Shown here: positions 1 to 11,776 of the stretch, piece by piece | Layout of the letters: each line of letters opens with the position of its first letter | Numbering within the stretch: position 1 is the stretch's first letter | NCBI GenBank assembly: GCA_031841125.1 | Contig: CM063110.1 | Location: 26,779,626-26,843,625 of the forward strand | Reading direction: 5' to 3' | DNA length: 64,000 nucleotides | Source of the DNA: Acanthococcus lagerstroemiae | Lineage: Eukaryota; Arthropoda; Insecta; Hemiptera; Eriococcidae | Position numbers and translations under genes: made by a program | Notes under the pieces: model-generated | The model's input: the letters and a program-made list of their open reading frames with translations, nothing else | Database searches by the model: none | Told to the model about the DNA's origin: nothing

Positions 1-333
1 ATCTTCGCTGTCGTTATTAATTATGTGAACTGGATTGGAATTCGCGAAGATGTTCTATTTTGTGGTTCTCATTATTCAGGCAACAGGGACCACGGATAAG
101 TTCTACAGTTTCAGTGGATGAATCAGCATACGAGTCTGAGACATTTAGCAGAATTTTCTCTTGGGGGAAGGAATTTGATACGGTTGAAATAAACTTATGA
201 AGCATAGGATAAGGGCCACTAAGTCGGCATTGCGTTAAGATCAGATCCTTATACCAGATGAAATTCCCAATCGAATAAGACCTTTTGGACGTCTCCAGGT
301 TCAAAAATTGGTGAAAGTAAAACCTATGTCATA

Positions 334-956
334 TTGGGCCACCCTCCCCTAACGAAGATGCTGAAAACGACGAAGATGTAGAAAGCAACAAAGATGCAGC
401 TAGTGATGGTGTGGTGGGATGTACGGCGATGCACGCATGCCAAAGTGCATGACTCCTGAGACACCGCACCCCCAGCACCGGAAACTACGCCTTTCGGACT
501 TCGCATCAGTACCGAGGGGATGCAGCTAGTGATAAACATTATCTTGATGAAAGCATAAGCAATTATAACGAAACTGAAGGAGAATTTGATGTTACAATCC
601 AAAAATATAATCTGAACATTGTACAGGTTTGTGAGAATGGATTGGAACAGTTTGTTGGACCAACAACAGAAAGATTCTTTAAACGATTTGAATTGAGTAC
701 AATTACAAGAAAAGGCAGTTAATTGGGAAACAGACGAAGATTATAAACCAAATCGTGATATGATATCAAAAATAAGAAGTGTAAATGATGCCGCCCAGCG
801 AGGCGTGAGTTTAATGACGGAATACAAAGGAATATTGACCCAAAACGAGAATCAGAAACAATTTGTATTGAAAATTGTCGTGGAATATCAGAAAAAATTT
901 CCGGATGCTAAGAAAGAAACCTTAAGCAAAAAAAGAGTACGTTATATTTTGTTTTA
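334..956 (+). pseudogene. Decayed transposon-associated coding fragment
   Basis: An acidic stretch (Asp/Glu/Asn-rich, from about 337) leads into a frame that ends at the TAA at 955-957. The 3' part (760-956) contains a segment with an N-D-x-A-x-R-G-V core followed by an E-x-Q-K-Q-like helix and F-P-D. From memory, similar tails occur in uncharacterised, probably transposon-derived proteins that recur in arthropod genomes; no function is known to me. The frame is broken twice: by a 111-bp insertion at 408-518 and by a frame change near 716-722, where a TAA appears in the upstream frame while coding-like sequence continues in another. No start codon or upstream exon is convincing. Treated as a dead fragment. 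Confidence 0.4.
408..518. mobile_element. Short 111-bp insertion flanked by 15-bp direct repeats
   Basis: The 15-mer gatgcagctagtgat occurs at 393-407 and again at 519-533, directly bordering a GC-richer 111-bp block. Removing the block and one copy of the 15-mer restores an open frame through the site, so this looks like a target-site duplication made by a retroposed short element. The block has no poly-A tail and no inverted ends. It could be a truncated SINE or a retroposed RNA; its source was not identified. Confidence 0.55.
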
Positions 957-1283
957 AAGTATTCATTTTTAATTAAATACACCTTTGTTTTCATGTTTTT
1001 ATATTCTCAGTTTTGCTCCATATGATTTTTGATTGATGAATTTCAGGTATTCTGAGGGGAGCCACACGTTCACCATGGGTAGGGAACGGGGCCTACAATT
1101 GGTAAGGGAGTTAATACTACCCAAGTAGGGACCAAACTGGGGTGTTGAAACTTGAGAATTTTCAATTTTGAAAAATTTGCCTACTTTGATTTTTTTATAT
1201 TTCGTATAATTGGAGGGCTCACCGGCGCCACTTTTTTCACTAAGGGGAAAAACAAAAAATAAGGAATTATTTTCTCACCTGAG

Positions 1284-2095
1284 GCAGTGGCGAAACTACC
1301 CCCCCCCCCCGAATAATTTGGCAGATTCATTTGAATTTTTCATTTTCTGTGAATGTATGTTTGCTTATTGTTGTTGTTGTTTTCTCAATTAAAAATATTT
1401 CGATTAAAAAATCGGCAAATTTTTAATTTAAAAAAAAAATGTTGTCAGCGACTTTTTAGTTTAAAAAAAATATTTTTCGGAAAACTTTTCTTCTCCACCT
1501 CCACAAACTGAAAGTCAAATTTCGTTTTTGAAAATGGAATACCCTGGTCTCCTGTCAGAGACTAGTCAGTTAAAAGCCGAAGGTTTCCGGCTAAGTATCG
1601 AACGTTATCTGAAAGGTTGAAACAAAGCTCTGATATTGGGATATAAACCTGCACTAGAGTGCGCTGCAAAACCACCGGCACGGGTGAAAATAAATGAGTG
1701 ATCATGTGTTCTTTCAAATAGAAAACCTGCTGTCTTCGGGAGGGTAACGAAACGAGTAGAAATTATTCTACCAGTAGAACTGATTATAATTAGAATTTCT
1801 GAAGATGATGCAGTTAAATTTAGCACAAATTTTCTTTGAAAGTGAATTTTTAATCGATTTAATGATAGTTCAAGTTTGCTACACGCTTATGGTAAATTTA
1901 CATACGGTGATCACTCAAATTTTACACAGGGCTGCCAATACTTGAAACTTCAAGTTTATATCCCAATGTCGAAAATCAGAAAGTCGGTAGCAAACGTTGA
2001 ATTCTGAATTTCAATGACTATTCTGCTTTTACTAAATTCTCTGTTTGACCTAGAGCCTAATATTTGAGAAAGTTGAAAGCAAAAGACCTATTTTC
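1284..2095 (+). repeat. Dispersed repeat, copy 1, split by a MITE
   Basis: The block begins cagtggcgaaact and a C run. It continues through an AT-rich segment with alternating poly-A/poly-T and 'tcggcaaattt' motifs (1395-1530), then a more complex segment (1533-1634 and 1968-2095). The same sequence is found on the other strand at 23641-24330, where the MITE present here is absent. Shorter relatives lie at 3460-3745 (plus) and 22245-22420 (minus). The terminal CAGTGGCG is reminiscent of hAT-type ends, but the family is unnamed here. Confidence 0.6.
1635..1967. mobile_element. MITE with 17-bp terminal inverted repeats
   Basis: The ends are attgggatataaacctg (1635-1651) and its reverse complement with one mismatch (1951-1967). 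The 333-bp interior has no coding capacity. The paralogous repeat near 24.1 kb lacks this block and reads continuously across the site, which supports insertion. The target duplication is unclear: only 'at' could be duplicated, depending on where the ends are drawn. Superfamily not assigned. Confidence 0.65.
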
Positions 2096-3459
2096 CAATG
2101 TCACAAGCTGAATCCGATAGCAAATGTTCTATTTTTTAATTTACTGGCTGCAGTCCTGGTGAATATAGGAGGGTTATTCTTCGAAAGTGTTGATGTTTCA
2201 GTCCTCAGCAGTTATCTCACAAACCATTAATAAAACGGTTTTTTTTTTTTTTTTTCGTTGATAGATATGACTCAATTCTACTTTTTCAAGCTTTCAGAAG
2301 AAAATTTGATCCACTTTTAATGGGTCAAAATTGGACTAAATATGCTGAAATGTCCCTCGGCATGGCTGTCCCTCGAACAATTTTTATTATTTTTTCCTAA
2401 ATTTTCAAGCGGTATATTAGAACAAACTGACAACGTAGAGCTACTTTAAATGGATGAAGAAATCACAAGGTAACATTGAAATCGCATCTCCACAGGTGGG
2501 AGTCAGTATGGCCAGCTTTGAAAATTGTCACTCGATTTTTTGTCCATCGGCATGGCTCTTTTTCAACCAATCACAAAACAGGAGTTTCAATTTTTTTTCG
2601 TCGCAATTAGTGGTCGAATTGTATATTCTTATTAGAGCAATACAGTCCGCATATCAAATCCCGGTTTTTATGTGACGAGACCCGTGCATTCGCATATTAT
2701 TATTGTCTAAAATTAAGAATTTAAAAAAAGTGTCTTGCATGGTCATTTTTATGCAACGATAGACGTTCATTATCGAAAAATAATTACATCTAATTAATGG
2801 GTTAGAATGCCTTCATCAAGTCTCCATTTATAATTTTTTGTTTTGGAATCTACTAATCGACGGCAGAACATTTTTTGTTCGCTATTGTCCTTCGGCATGG
2901 ACTTTTTAATGTGTCCTTCGGCATTGAATTCATCATTTTGATTGCCATGCCAAAAGACAGAATCCCCTCACTGTCGGCCCAATATTACCAATATGTTATA
3001 CAGAACGCCTTTTAACAACTACCATCAAAAAAAGTTCAAATATCCCCTACTTTCCTCCATGAAAAAACATGCCTGAAATATCAGCATTTTTGAAGAATGA
3101 CCCAAAAGGGAAATTTAGTCTGGAACAAAAATCAAAACTCCACGTGTTTTTCCCATAAGAATGATAGGGAGCTTGTGGCACGGATTCCCCTAATTCAATC
3201 GACCTGAAACTTTGTAGGTTTTTATTTTATTTTATTGGAATCAATTTAGGAGACGAATCAGAGAAAATTCATTTAAAAAAAAAAGATCACCAAGAGTAAA
3301 TAACGACCTCCTTAATGTGCAAAGGAAATTGTGTGTTCCTCTGAAGTACCTAACATCCTTCCACCTTACCTTTCCAAACTAGAGTATGCTCATGTGCACA
3401 AATGTGAGTGCTTGAGGGATAAGGTTCCTATCTGCATCTGCATTTGCAAAAACGAAACT
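2096..3459. other. No gene seen; recurrent TCGGCATGG motif
   Basis: AT-rich sequence with homopolymer runs. The 15-mer tgtccNtcggcatgg occurs at 2351, 2541 and 2886, with a variant at 2912. The spacing is irregular, so it is not a simple tandem repeat. No convincing coding potential on either strand. Confidence 0.35.
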
Positions 3460-3745
3460 ATGGGGGGCGGGGGGTTAAACACCCTCAATAATTTGGCAGT
3501 CGGCCAATTTTGAAACTGTTCATTTGAATTTTTCATTTTCTAAGAACGTTTGGTTGTTTTTTTGTTTGTTTATTATTATTATTATTATTATTTTTTTTTT
3601 TTTCAATTAAAAAATATTTTGATAGAAAATCGGCAAATTTTCTAATTAAAAAAAAAATTGTCAGCGAATTTTTAGTTAAAAAAAAATATTTGTCCGCAAA
3701 TTTTCCGTCTCCGCTTCCCCAAAACTGAAAGCCAAGTTTCGTCTC
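3460..3745 (+). repeat. Dispersed repeat, copy 2 of the AT-rich family
   Basis: It matches the first half of the 1284-2095 repeat in order: G/C run, 'aataatttggcag', 'ttcatttgaatttttcatt', poly-T, 'aaaatcggcaaatttt', 'gtcagcgaatttttagtt', then 'aactgaaagccaagtttcg'. It contains an expanded (ATT)n tract at about 3575-3592. No coding capacity. Confidence 0.55.
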
Positions 3746-6127
3746 TCACCAGAGGTAACAACTCTAGAAGTTGGGAGGTCGAAAATTCTAAACTTGTAAA
3801 ATAAGAAACACCCTAATATTCACTGATTCCAGCCTCATCAATGGTAACGTAATACCCAATACGAGATAATCCTTCAAGTTAATTGAATCGAATGAATAAA
3901 ACTAACCCATTTCAGATACCTGTTACAGGTACATCGAATTAAAGCCACCGAATTACTTAATTCGAAGACCACACGGCCCTAATTATGCAGCACGCACTCT
4001 CATTTACATTCCCACCTACCTGCATATTTCCAGCGCGATCCTAATAAGACGTCTTAAGACGAGGAATTATCGCTTTTTGATAATAGGCGTGCGGTAACCA
4101 ATGCGATCCGGCATCCGAAAATCATCATGCGGAAAGTAGTACTTATACAGCCAGCTCCAGCAGCCGATACACAAAACGCATCATCTTAATGACGTGCAAA
4201 ATGAAACGGGGTTTTGTGGAGCTGAGCATCAACCAGCGGTAACCGTAAATTTCGGAGAATATTAAAAAGCAGTCCGAACAGAGGGATCCCCATTAATAAA
4301 CTAATATATTTTTCCCATCTACCTTCATTTTCCATATTTGAAATCGTATATTATTTGGCATGGCGTAATTTTCGGTTCAAAGGAAATGAAGTTTTAGGTA
4401 AAAAAATAGCCGCGAGCTGACTGTAATAACCCGCCTGCGATGACAGCTGGTAGATAGTAGACTCCAGTTTGTTTTTGGGCGCCGGACGAGTGCCCGGAAT
4501 ACTTATCTCGAGTTCGCGAAACGTCGAACATCATCATTATACGCGAATGTATACAATATATTTATACGTCCGCGATCAATTCGAATGAGGGAGTTCCATT
4601 TGCCTACCTAAGTTGAAAAGTAAGGAGAATACAAGCATGTGGCCGTGAAGTTTGAAGCGGGAGCGCTCAAAAATCCGCCGAGGAAGTCAACCTTTCGATC
4701 CAGCAGCTTGCAGCTCATAACCTGAAACGTTCTTCTTGACTTTGCCTTCAAGAATCAAACTTCACGAGTGAGTGACGTGTAGGCCAACAGGTCATAATGC
4801 ATGAGCCTGTGCTCACCTGCTTCCAAACGAGTCCGTTCTTCGATGAAATACTGAAACTGAAACTAGCATTTGATGAAATACTCGAGCCAGCAGAAATAAT
4901 GTAGGCCCAATTTCTTTGCTCACAGCCTGCAGTTTCAGTATAAAGTGATGATCAGTAAACTCAGTTTATGTATGAGTATTCAACGCTTCTCTTTATTCTG
5001 CGAGTTTCTAAAGAAGACATTCTTGGAAACGCTTCGTAAAATCGGCCACGATGACCTGAAATTCCAAATCTGGCTCTGGATCCTGTGAATTCTATTCCAG
5101 ACATTTTTGGCTGAGAAGCGTTATTAACCTCTCAAATGGGCCCAAAATAAAATACAGTTCTTAAGTTATTGTTATTTTTCGTCTGTCAAAACATCGGAAG
5201 AATCGGTTGATCCTACCATACTGCCTTGAGTCACCCTTGAAAATTATATAAAAGATAAAGCAGGGTAAGATGATGCAGTGGGTAAGATGCCGCAGGTGTC
5301 CGTTTGCCATGTTACCAGGGCTGTACGAAAATGTGACGTAGTAGGTGTGACGTAGTACATTTGTAGCGCTTAGACCTGGTGTACAAATTCCCATGGTCGC
5401 AGACCTGTTAGTTCTTTTTTAGGGTCGGCTAGACCCTATTGCAATCGCTTTTTATTCTTCAAGTTGTTCAGTACTTAGACGTTATCAAGTGGTAATATGG
5501 ATGGCGATTCTGTCGTAGTTCGTAGTTTCGTAGGATGTTTATTATTGATGAATATAGAGAGCGTTAATGTTTAGCAGAATTCAGATGATAGGAATTGCAG
5601 CATTTGCCGACCCTAGTCGTGCAGCATTGCTGCTTGTCTTGTGCTTTTCCGTGATTTTTATCTAAAAAGAGGTGCTCGAAAATTTTTGGACGTTTTGAAG
5701 TAATTTTGCGAAATTGGTATTAATTTTTGTCGATATTCAATATATTGTGCGTTAGATGTTCAGGATTTCCTCTCCACTTTCAGAACATTTCATCAGTTCT
5801 ACTGGCAAGTCGAGCGACAAATATTATACTTTTTTTTTTTTTGTCCTCAAAGTTACATAGTATGGCAATTTCTGAAAGAGAGTAACATGGCCAAAGTGTG
5901 AGTAATAAATCGACACCTTAGAGCAAAATAGTGCTATATACATTTTATTGAAATTGGCAGAAGAGGGAGAAGAAGTTTTCAATAGCTTATCGCTTCTTTG
6001 TTACGAAATCGTGACGTCATGCCTGCGTAATGTTGATGTTTGCCAGCATTATCATGCAGTGTTGCACATGATAGAGTGTGAAATTTCCTTTCCGATGATA
6101 CCAATAACTCATTTCCCCTCAAAAATG
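3746..6127. other. No gene recognised
   Basis: This stretch is of higher complexity than its neighbours, with balanced composition around 4000-5000. No reading frame, RNA gene or transposon terminus could be supported. The short open frames at 5161-5394 (minus) and 5948-6139 (plus) match nothing I recognise. Confidence 0.3.
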
Positions 6128-6680
6128 TACGAGGGATGATCAAAAAGTAAGCTCCTCTACCTCTGGAAACCAAAAAAAAAAAAGACCAGGGGAAAATTTC
6201 CCCCAAAAAATAGGACATGTTCGTGAAGCTTCTGAGACAACACTGTAAAGATTTCAGGCGCGTATGGTGAACGAGGCCGGCAGGGCAGTAGAAAAACGAT
6301 GGAGTTACCGTTGAAACGTGTGTCAAGAATTGAAGTGCGCGTAGTAATACATTTTTTCACCACCCTTGGCGAGTCCGCTTGAAGGAGATCTTGGCTCGGA
6401 GGAGTATACTGGTGGACCCACGTGTCGTCCCCCGTTACGATGCGGTTGAGCATGGGTTCCCCTTCGCGTTTGTAAGTGCCAGTATACACACTTGGCGTTT
6501 TTACAGTAACCATAATACAGTCGCGGTTTTATCCTATGGCGACCTATAGCAGCATGCTGCTGTAAAGACGGACAACAGGTATGATGAATCACCATCTTGT
6601 GTTTATACTTTATAGTAGTGGGTCTAAAAATGAAGTTTGAGGGGGGATGAACGTCTGGCATCAGTGATAAGACCATGTTA
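6128..6680 (-). pseudogene. Mariner-type (Tc1/mariner) transposase remnant
   Basis: On the minus strand the frame at 6157-6513 contains L-N-R-I-V-T-G-D-D-T-W-V-H-Q-Y. This corresponds to the mariner transposase catalytic block usually written G-D-E-T-W-(V/I), holding the second acidic residue; here it reads D-D rather than D-E. Other transposase-like scraps lie in overlapping minus frames (6323-6676, 5979-6326), which shows frameshifts. At the left edge, tacgagggatgatcaaaaag (6128-6147) resembles a mariner terminal repeat. No matching right-hand terminus was found, so the 5' end of the element is missing. The copy is about half the usual ~1.3-kb length and cannot be functional. Confidence 0.7.
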
Positions 6681-6774
6681 GTACATAGTTTTCCTCTTCT
6701 GTTGACTCGTTATTTGTTTATGAGTTGATGTCTGTATCATAGTACATTCCTCATAGGAACATATCTTTAAAGGA

Positions 6775-7085
6775 GAGACAAATTTCTGGCCCAAGCTTAG
6801 GATGGCTTTTTAGCAGAGGGAAGATCTATTTATCCTAGCTATAACAAAAACGGCCCATTTTCAGAAAACTAACTTTCGCAAATGAATTTTGAAAAATGTT
6901 TTTCTTTATTCGAATTGAATATAATGGCTTATAATTCGTTGGGAGATAGAAGAATGCTTCCATAAAATCGGAAACTAACAGCGCTCAAGTACAGGTCAAC
7001 TTTGTAGAAAGGGGAGGGCCCAATTATCCTGTCTCTAACAAAAACAAATCATTTTCTACAAGCTGGCTGTCTCAAACAAATGTTG
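6775..7085. repeat. Degenerate local duplication
   Basis: Two related segments (about 6810-6880 and 7000-7065) share the order 'gaagatctatttatcct / gagggcccaattatcct', '-aacaaaaac-' and 'cattttc', with many differences. It lies just upstream of the RT scrap and may be LINE- or spacer-derived. No coding signal. Confidence 0.3.
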
Positions 7086-7104
7086 AAAACATGGTCCCAT
7101 TGTA

Positions 7105-7300
7105 GGGATCAATTAAATTAGTTATGAACCAAATGATTGAAAAGAGCTTAGAATACCAAGTGGATCTATACATCGCCTTGATCAATTACAATAAAGCCGT
7201 TGACTCCTTAAAGTACAAATACGTGCTAAACGCACTTAACAACCAAGGGATACCAAATATACTAAAAGAGCTATATATAAGGGAGGATGTGCAAGAATAA
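7105..7300 (+). pseudogene. RTE-type LINE reverse transcriptase scrap
   Basis: The plus strand encodes a stretch with M-N-Q-M-I-E-K, then D-L-Y-I-A-L-I-N-Y-N-K-A-V-D-S-L, then N-N-Q-G-I-P. These align by eye with the minus-strand LINE at 43601-43921 (I-A-L-I-D-Y-N-N-A-F-D-S-L ... N-Q-G-I-P). This is the RT palm segment with the first catalytic Asp region; here the usual A-F-D is A-V-D. Coding similarity stops at about 7300. Confidence 0.65.
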
Positions 7301-9076
7301 GAACCCTCATGGGATGCACGATAAGAATTGTGTAGCTTCATCTAGCTTTGCACATTGCTTTCACACCACTACAGCGTGTATAAAGTTTGAGTACTTACAG
7401 AATGCAAAAATCTCCACCGTCCGAACTTTCACAACTTTAATCCAACTTGATGTCAACTGGACAGCCCGAACTTCATCATTTACCATTATAATTTGTCACC
7501 AAATGCACCACTTGAGACCGCTTGAGCGAAATACAACTCGAACTGCGGATCTACCACCACGTGCTCCACTATGAAATCGACTGCTTTGACAATTTTTTTG
7601 ATTTTGAAACCCAACTTTGAGAGAATAATTTTGACCCACACCTCAAAAATTTTAATTCAGACTGGTTAGCAACTAACTTTACCTTTCAGTACTAACTAAG
7701 CGCCTTCAGAGCAACTTACAAAACTGTGTGTTAGTGCGCCTGTCTATAAACGAAAAATTTTGAATATGAGCACGTTGATAGCATTTGGGAGCTTAGCTCT
7801 CAATGCAGCATTCTCCTCTCCCCACCTCAGACCAGTTCGAGCTCATTGGTGAGCTGAAGCTGCGCAGTACAGCATTCAGAATGTACTTATCTGGCTCAAA
7901 GGTAGGCGTTCTCGAATTTTCAACCAACTTTGAAACGGACTGTAGCCGCCAACAGGATTTTCCGACATTTTGCTTAATCTTTTGACTTTGAGTGTACAGG
8001 AGAGTAGATGGAAATTGAACACCGATGCGATGGAATGGTGAAGTTTGGCCCAGCATTCAGCATTACCTCGGCTGACTGGAGATGATAACGAAATGCTGCC
8101 GCTGCTAAAATAGATCAAAATGATCTTTCGTTTAATTAGTACAATCAGAGTTCAACGTTCAATTTTCAGCTGGCACATTATTTCGACTTTTGATTTTGCA
8201 TTGTGACATTTGAGACAAATGCGTATTCTGGAACCACAACTTCAAAATGTACAGGTTGAATGCTGATACATGTGTAAACTCAACAACAATGACTTCAACA
8301 TTGAGAGCTGCTTTTTGTCCTGATCACTTGAGAGTTTGCTGTGTCTAGAAGAATGGTATGGGGTTCGAAAATAAAGATTGAAAAGACAAGATAGGGAATC
8401 AGCAAGAGGTTACAATCTGAAAATCAAAGATTGTAACCTGGCATTGGCGTGGAGTACACACATAGCCGCACAGCCGCAAAGTCCATATGCATATGGCCAA
8501 AATGCAGTGACAATGCAGTTCTTCGAATGAGTGCCTGGCTGCGGAGAAACATTTCAGAACAAAGTATGTACACAATATTTTACATGGATCCATGAGTTTG
8601 TTAACTAGGGCGCACGCTGTAAAGCTAGCTAGGAGTAAGTCATGCACCATGTGGATTTATTAGCCAAAAGTACAGAGTTGCGGAGTAATTAGCAGAAGCG
8701 TTCAGAAACGCTAATCAGCAATACTACAAAGAAAAAGCAGATAGTTGAAAGATCACTGAGAAACTATCAAAGGATCTCATTTCTTGACCTAGGTACAAAC
8801 CATGCGACAAATGATGAACACGTGTTGAAGATCATCACATTATTTCGCGGTGTCAAGTGTGAACAAAGCACTAATTAATTCATGAACTGGGCCGTATAAC
8901 CTGTTGTTATGTACGCAGTATAATTACCAATGCTAACTCCACATTAAAACAATATGTACACATTAAATATTTCAAAAGATGTACCTATTGAGCTGAATTA
9001 AAATCAAAGACTCGTATAACACGATACTCTGCACATTAAGATCACAATGGACTTAACCCGTACAAAGTGCAACAGT
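7301..9076. other. No gene recognised; one strong hairpin
   Basis: Mixed-complexity sequence. Overlapping frames near 7793-8118 on both strands match nothing known to me. A perfect 12-bp inverted repeat lies at 8407-8418 and 8428-8439 around a 9-nt loop. No transposon termini until the target duplication at 9077. Confidence 0.3.
8407..8439. repeat. Perfect hairpin, 12-bp stem, 9-nt loop
   Basis: The arms aggttacaatct and agattgtaacct are exact reverse complements around gaaaatcaa. It is isolated, with no terminator-like poly-T tract. Role unknown. Confidence 0.5.
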
Positions 9077-9489
9077 AGCATGAGCAGGGCCGGCAACTTT
9101 TCATAATCCCATGTGTAGCGAAAAAAACAACACTGATTTTACACAATAACGTTTTATTACCATCGTATCATTAGGCCATATGCATAAAAATTAAGCTTTA
9201 ACATCGAAGCAAAAGAGCGGAGTGAGAGCCTTTACTCCAAAGGGAAAGATGGAAGTTTAAGGTTTTGCTTCAATCTGTACGCATAAGCTTTCTCTTTCTC
9301 TTCAAAGCAGACGCTCCACAAAATGAAGCGAGTGATTCGAAGATAACAACACATTTATTCAAATTGTTACTAGCCGACGTATGTGTCCAAGGAACTACTT
9401 CTAAATCGAAAATCATTCAAAGAAGCGAAGACAAAGGTGGTGGTGGTGTACAGATGGAAAACGCACCAAACGTACCAAACGTTGAAATA

Positions 9490-11515
9490 AATTTCGAGGA
9501 AAATCTCCGATGATTTCCGAAGAATTTTATCGAAAATCTTCGGGGAAAATCTCTGATGATTTCCAAAGAATTTCGTTAGAAATCTTCGAGAAGATTCCTT
9601 TGATTTCCGAAGAATTTTATCGAAAATCTTCGGGGAAAATCTCTGATGATTTCCAAAGAATTTCGTTAGAAATCTTCGAGAAGATTCCTTTGATTTCCGA
9701 AGAATTTTATCGAAAATATCAGGTGAAAATTTTCGGTCATTTTCGAAGAATTTTATCGGACATCATTGAGGAAAAGATGATTTCAAAAGAATTTTTTCGG
9801 AAATCTTTTCCGGAGAATTCCATCGGAAATATTCAGAAAAAATTTCCAATGTTTTCCAAAGAATTTTTTCAAAAATCTCTGGGAAAATTTTCCGATAATT
9901 TATGAAGAATTTCATCGGAAATATTTGGGAAAAAACTCCAATGGTTTTTGGAAGAATTTTATCGAACATTTTCAGGAAGAATCTCCGATGATTTCCAGAG
10001 AATAATGTCATTGGAAATCTTCGAGAAGAATCTCCAATGATTTTTAAGGAATTTCATCAAAAATTTTTGAAGAAAAAAATTCCGATAATTTCCGAAGAGA
10101 ATTCTTCACTCATGCGATGGAATCAGAGATTTTTCCTGAAGATTTCTAATGAAATTTTTCGGAAATCAGCCGATAATTTCCGAAGAATTTTATCGAAAAT
10201 AATTTGATAAAAATCTCCGATAATTGGACATTGGAAATCTTCAAAAATAATCTCCATTAATTTTCGGAGATTATCTTCAGAACAAGTTTCCAATGATTTC
10301 CGAAAAATGTTAATGAAAAATCGTCGGGGAGAATCTCTGATCCCATTGCATGAGTGGGAAATTGTCTCAATTCTTCAGGAATCGGAATTTTTTACCAAAA
10401 ATTCCCGATGAAATTCCTTAAAAATCGTCGGAGATTCTTCTCGAAGATTTCCGATGATATTTGAAGATCATCGAACATTTTTCCTGAAGATTTTTGATGA
10501 AAATCTTCAAACCATCGGATTCCCCCCCCCCCCCGAATATTTCCTATAAGATTCTTTAAAAATTATCAGAAAATTTTCTCGATGAATTTTGATGAAATTT
10601 TTTGGAAAACATTGACAATTTTTTCTAAAGACTTCCAACGAGATTCTTCGTTAATTCCGGAATTTTTTCCCAAAAATTTCCGATGAAATTCCTTTAAAAT
10701 CATCGGAGATTCTTCTTGATTTCCATAAAATTATTCTTTGGAAATCATCGGAGATTTTTCCTGAGGATTTTGATAAAATTCTTCAAGAACTATCAAAGTT
10801 TTTCCCCGAATATTTCTTATTCAAAAATTATTCGAAAATTTTCTCGAAGAATTTTGATAATTTTTTTTAGAAAACATCGGAAATTCTTTTGAAAGATTTC
10901 CAATGGGATTCTTCGGAAATTTTCTGAATTTCTTTCCAAAAATTGCGATGAAACTCGTTTGAAATCATGGGAGATTCTTCTCGAAGATTTCCAATTGAAA
11001 TTATTCTTTGAAAATTATCAGGGATTTTGCCTGATGATTTCCGATAAAATTCTTCAAAAACCATCGCATTTTTCCAAAATATTTTTGATAAAATTCTATA
11101 AAAATTATCGGAAGATTTTTGAAGAAATTCTTCGGACAACACTGGAAATATTCTCTGAAGATTTCCGATGAAATTCTCCGGAAATTATCAGAGATTGTTC
11201 TCAAAGATTTCTGATAAAATTTCTTGGAAATCATCGGAGATTTTCCCCGAACATTTCTGACGAAATTCTTCGGAAATCGTCGAACCCTTCTTCTGAAGAA
11301 ATGCTTCAAAAATCATCAGGTATATTCTTCGATGATTTCCAATAAAATCCTTTGGTATCGTTGGAGATTTTCTTTAAAATTTTCAACAAAATTCTCCTGA
11401 AATCATCTCAGTAATGTCCGATGAAATTCTTCGAAAACTATCAGAAATTTTTCTTTAAATATTTCCGATAAAATTCCTCGGAAATTATCTTTGGAAATCA
11501 AAGGAATCTTCTCGA
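9490..11515. repeat. Foldback array of ~45-bp degenerate repeats
   Basis: The array is built from variants of 'gatgatttccgaagaattttat' and 'cggaaatcttcgagaagaatct', about 45 bp per unit. In the left part (to about 10100) the units read in one orientation. In the right part (from about 10360) they read mainly as the reverse complement. A landmark pair marks the switch: cactcatgcgatggaatcag (from 10107) and, inverted, the segment at 10333-10356. The DNA can therefore fold into an imperfect hairpin with arms of several hundred bases. Open frames within it (9510-9905 plus; 10867-11142 minus) are by-products of the repeat. Confidence 0.75.
9511..9690 (+). repeat. Two exact 90-bp tandem units
   Basis: Positions 9511-9600 and 9601-9690 are identical by eye, and a third partial copy begins at 9691 before diverging. 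The unit is two of the ~45-bp repeats and a multiple of three, so one plus-strand frame stays open across it. Recent unequal exchange or slippage in an otherwise diverged array. Confidence 0.8.
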
Positions 11516-11776
11516 AGATGAATGATAACTGCATGTGTTTTTCGAAAAGAAGTCTACTCGGGACTAGATGCGTTTTTTTGCGAACGAAAGCTTTACTCTT
11601 GAAGTTAACACTCCTCTTTATGCATACAACTCGAAGGGAAACCTTTTCCCGAAGCAAACACGCTCTCACTCCTGAGCGCAAGCTTCCTCTTCACTTTTTT
11701 AATGCATTCATTCTGCAGTTTTCACTTTATGCATACCTCCAAGCCTCCAATTGTACCAATAATTTCCCCGGTGTTG

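Noticed and set aside
9510..9905. 131-codon repeat protein
   Set aside because: The frame is created by 45/90-bp repeat units and collapses where units diverge. The array also shows open frames on the opposite strand.
9490..11515. CRISPR array
   Set aside because: Repeats are contiguous and degenerate, without unique spacers of constant length; eukaryotic transposon context.
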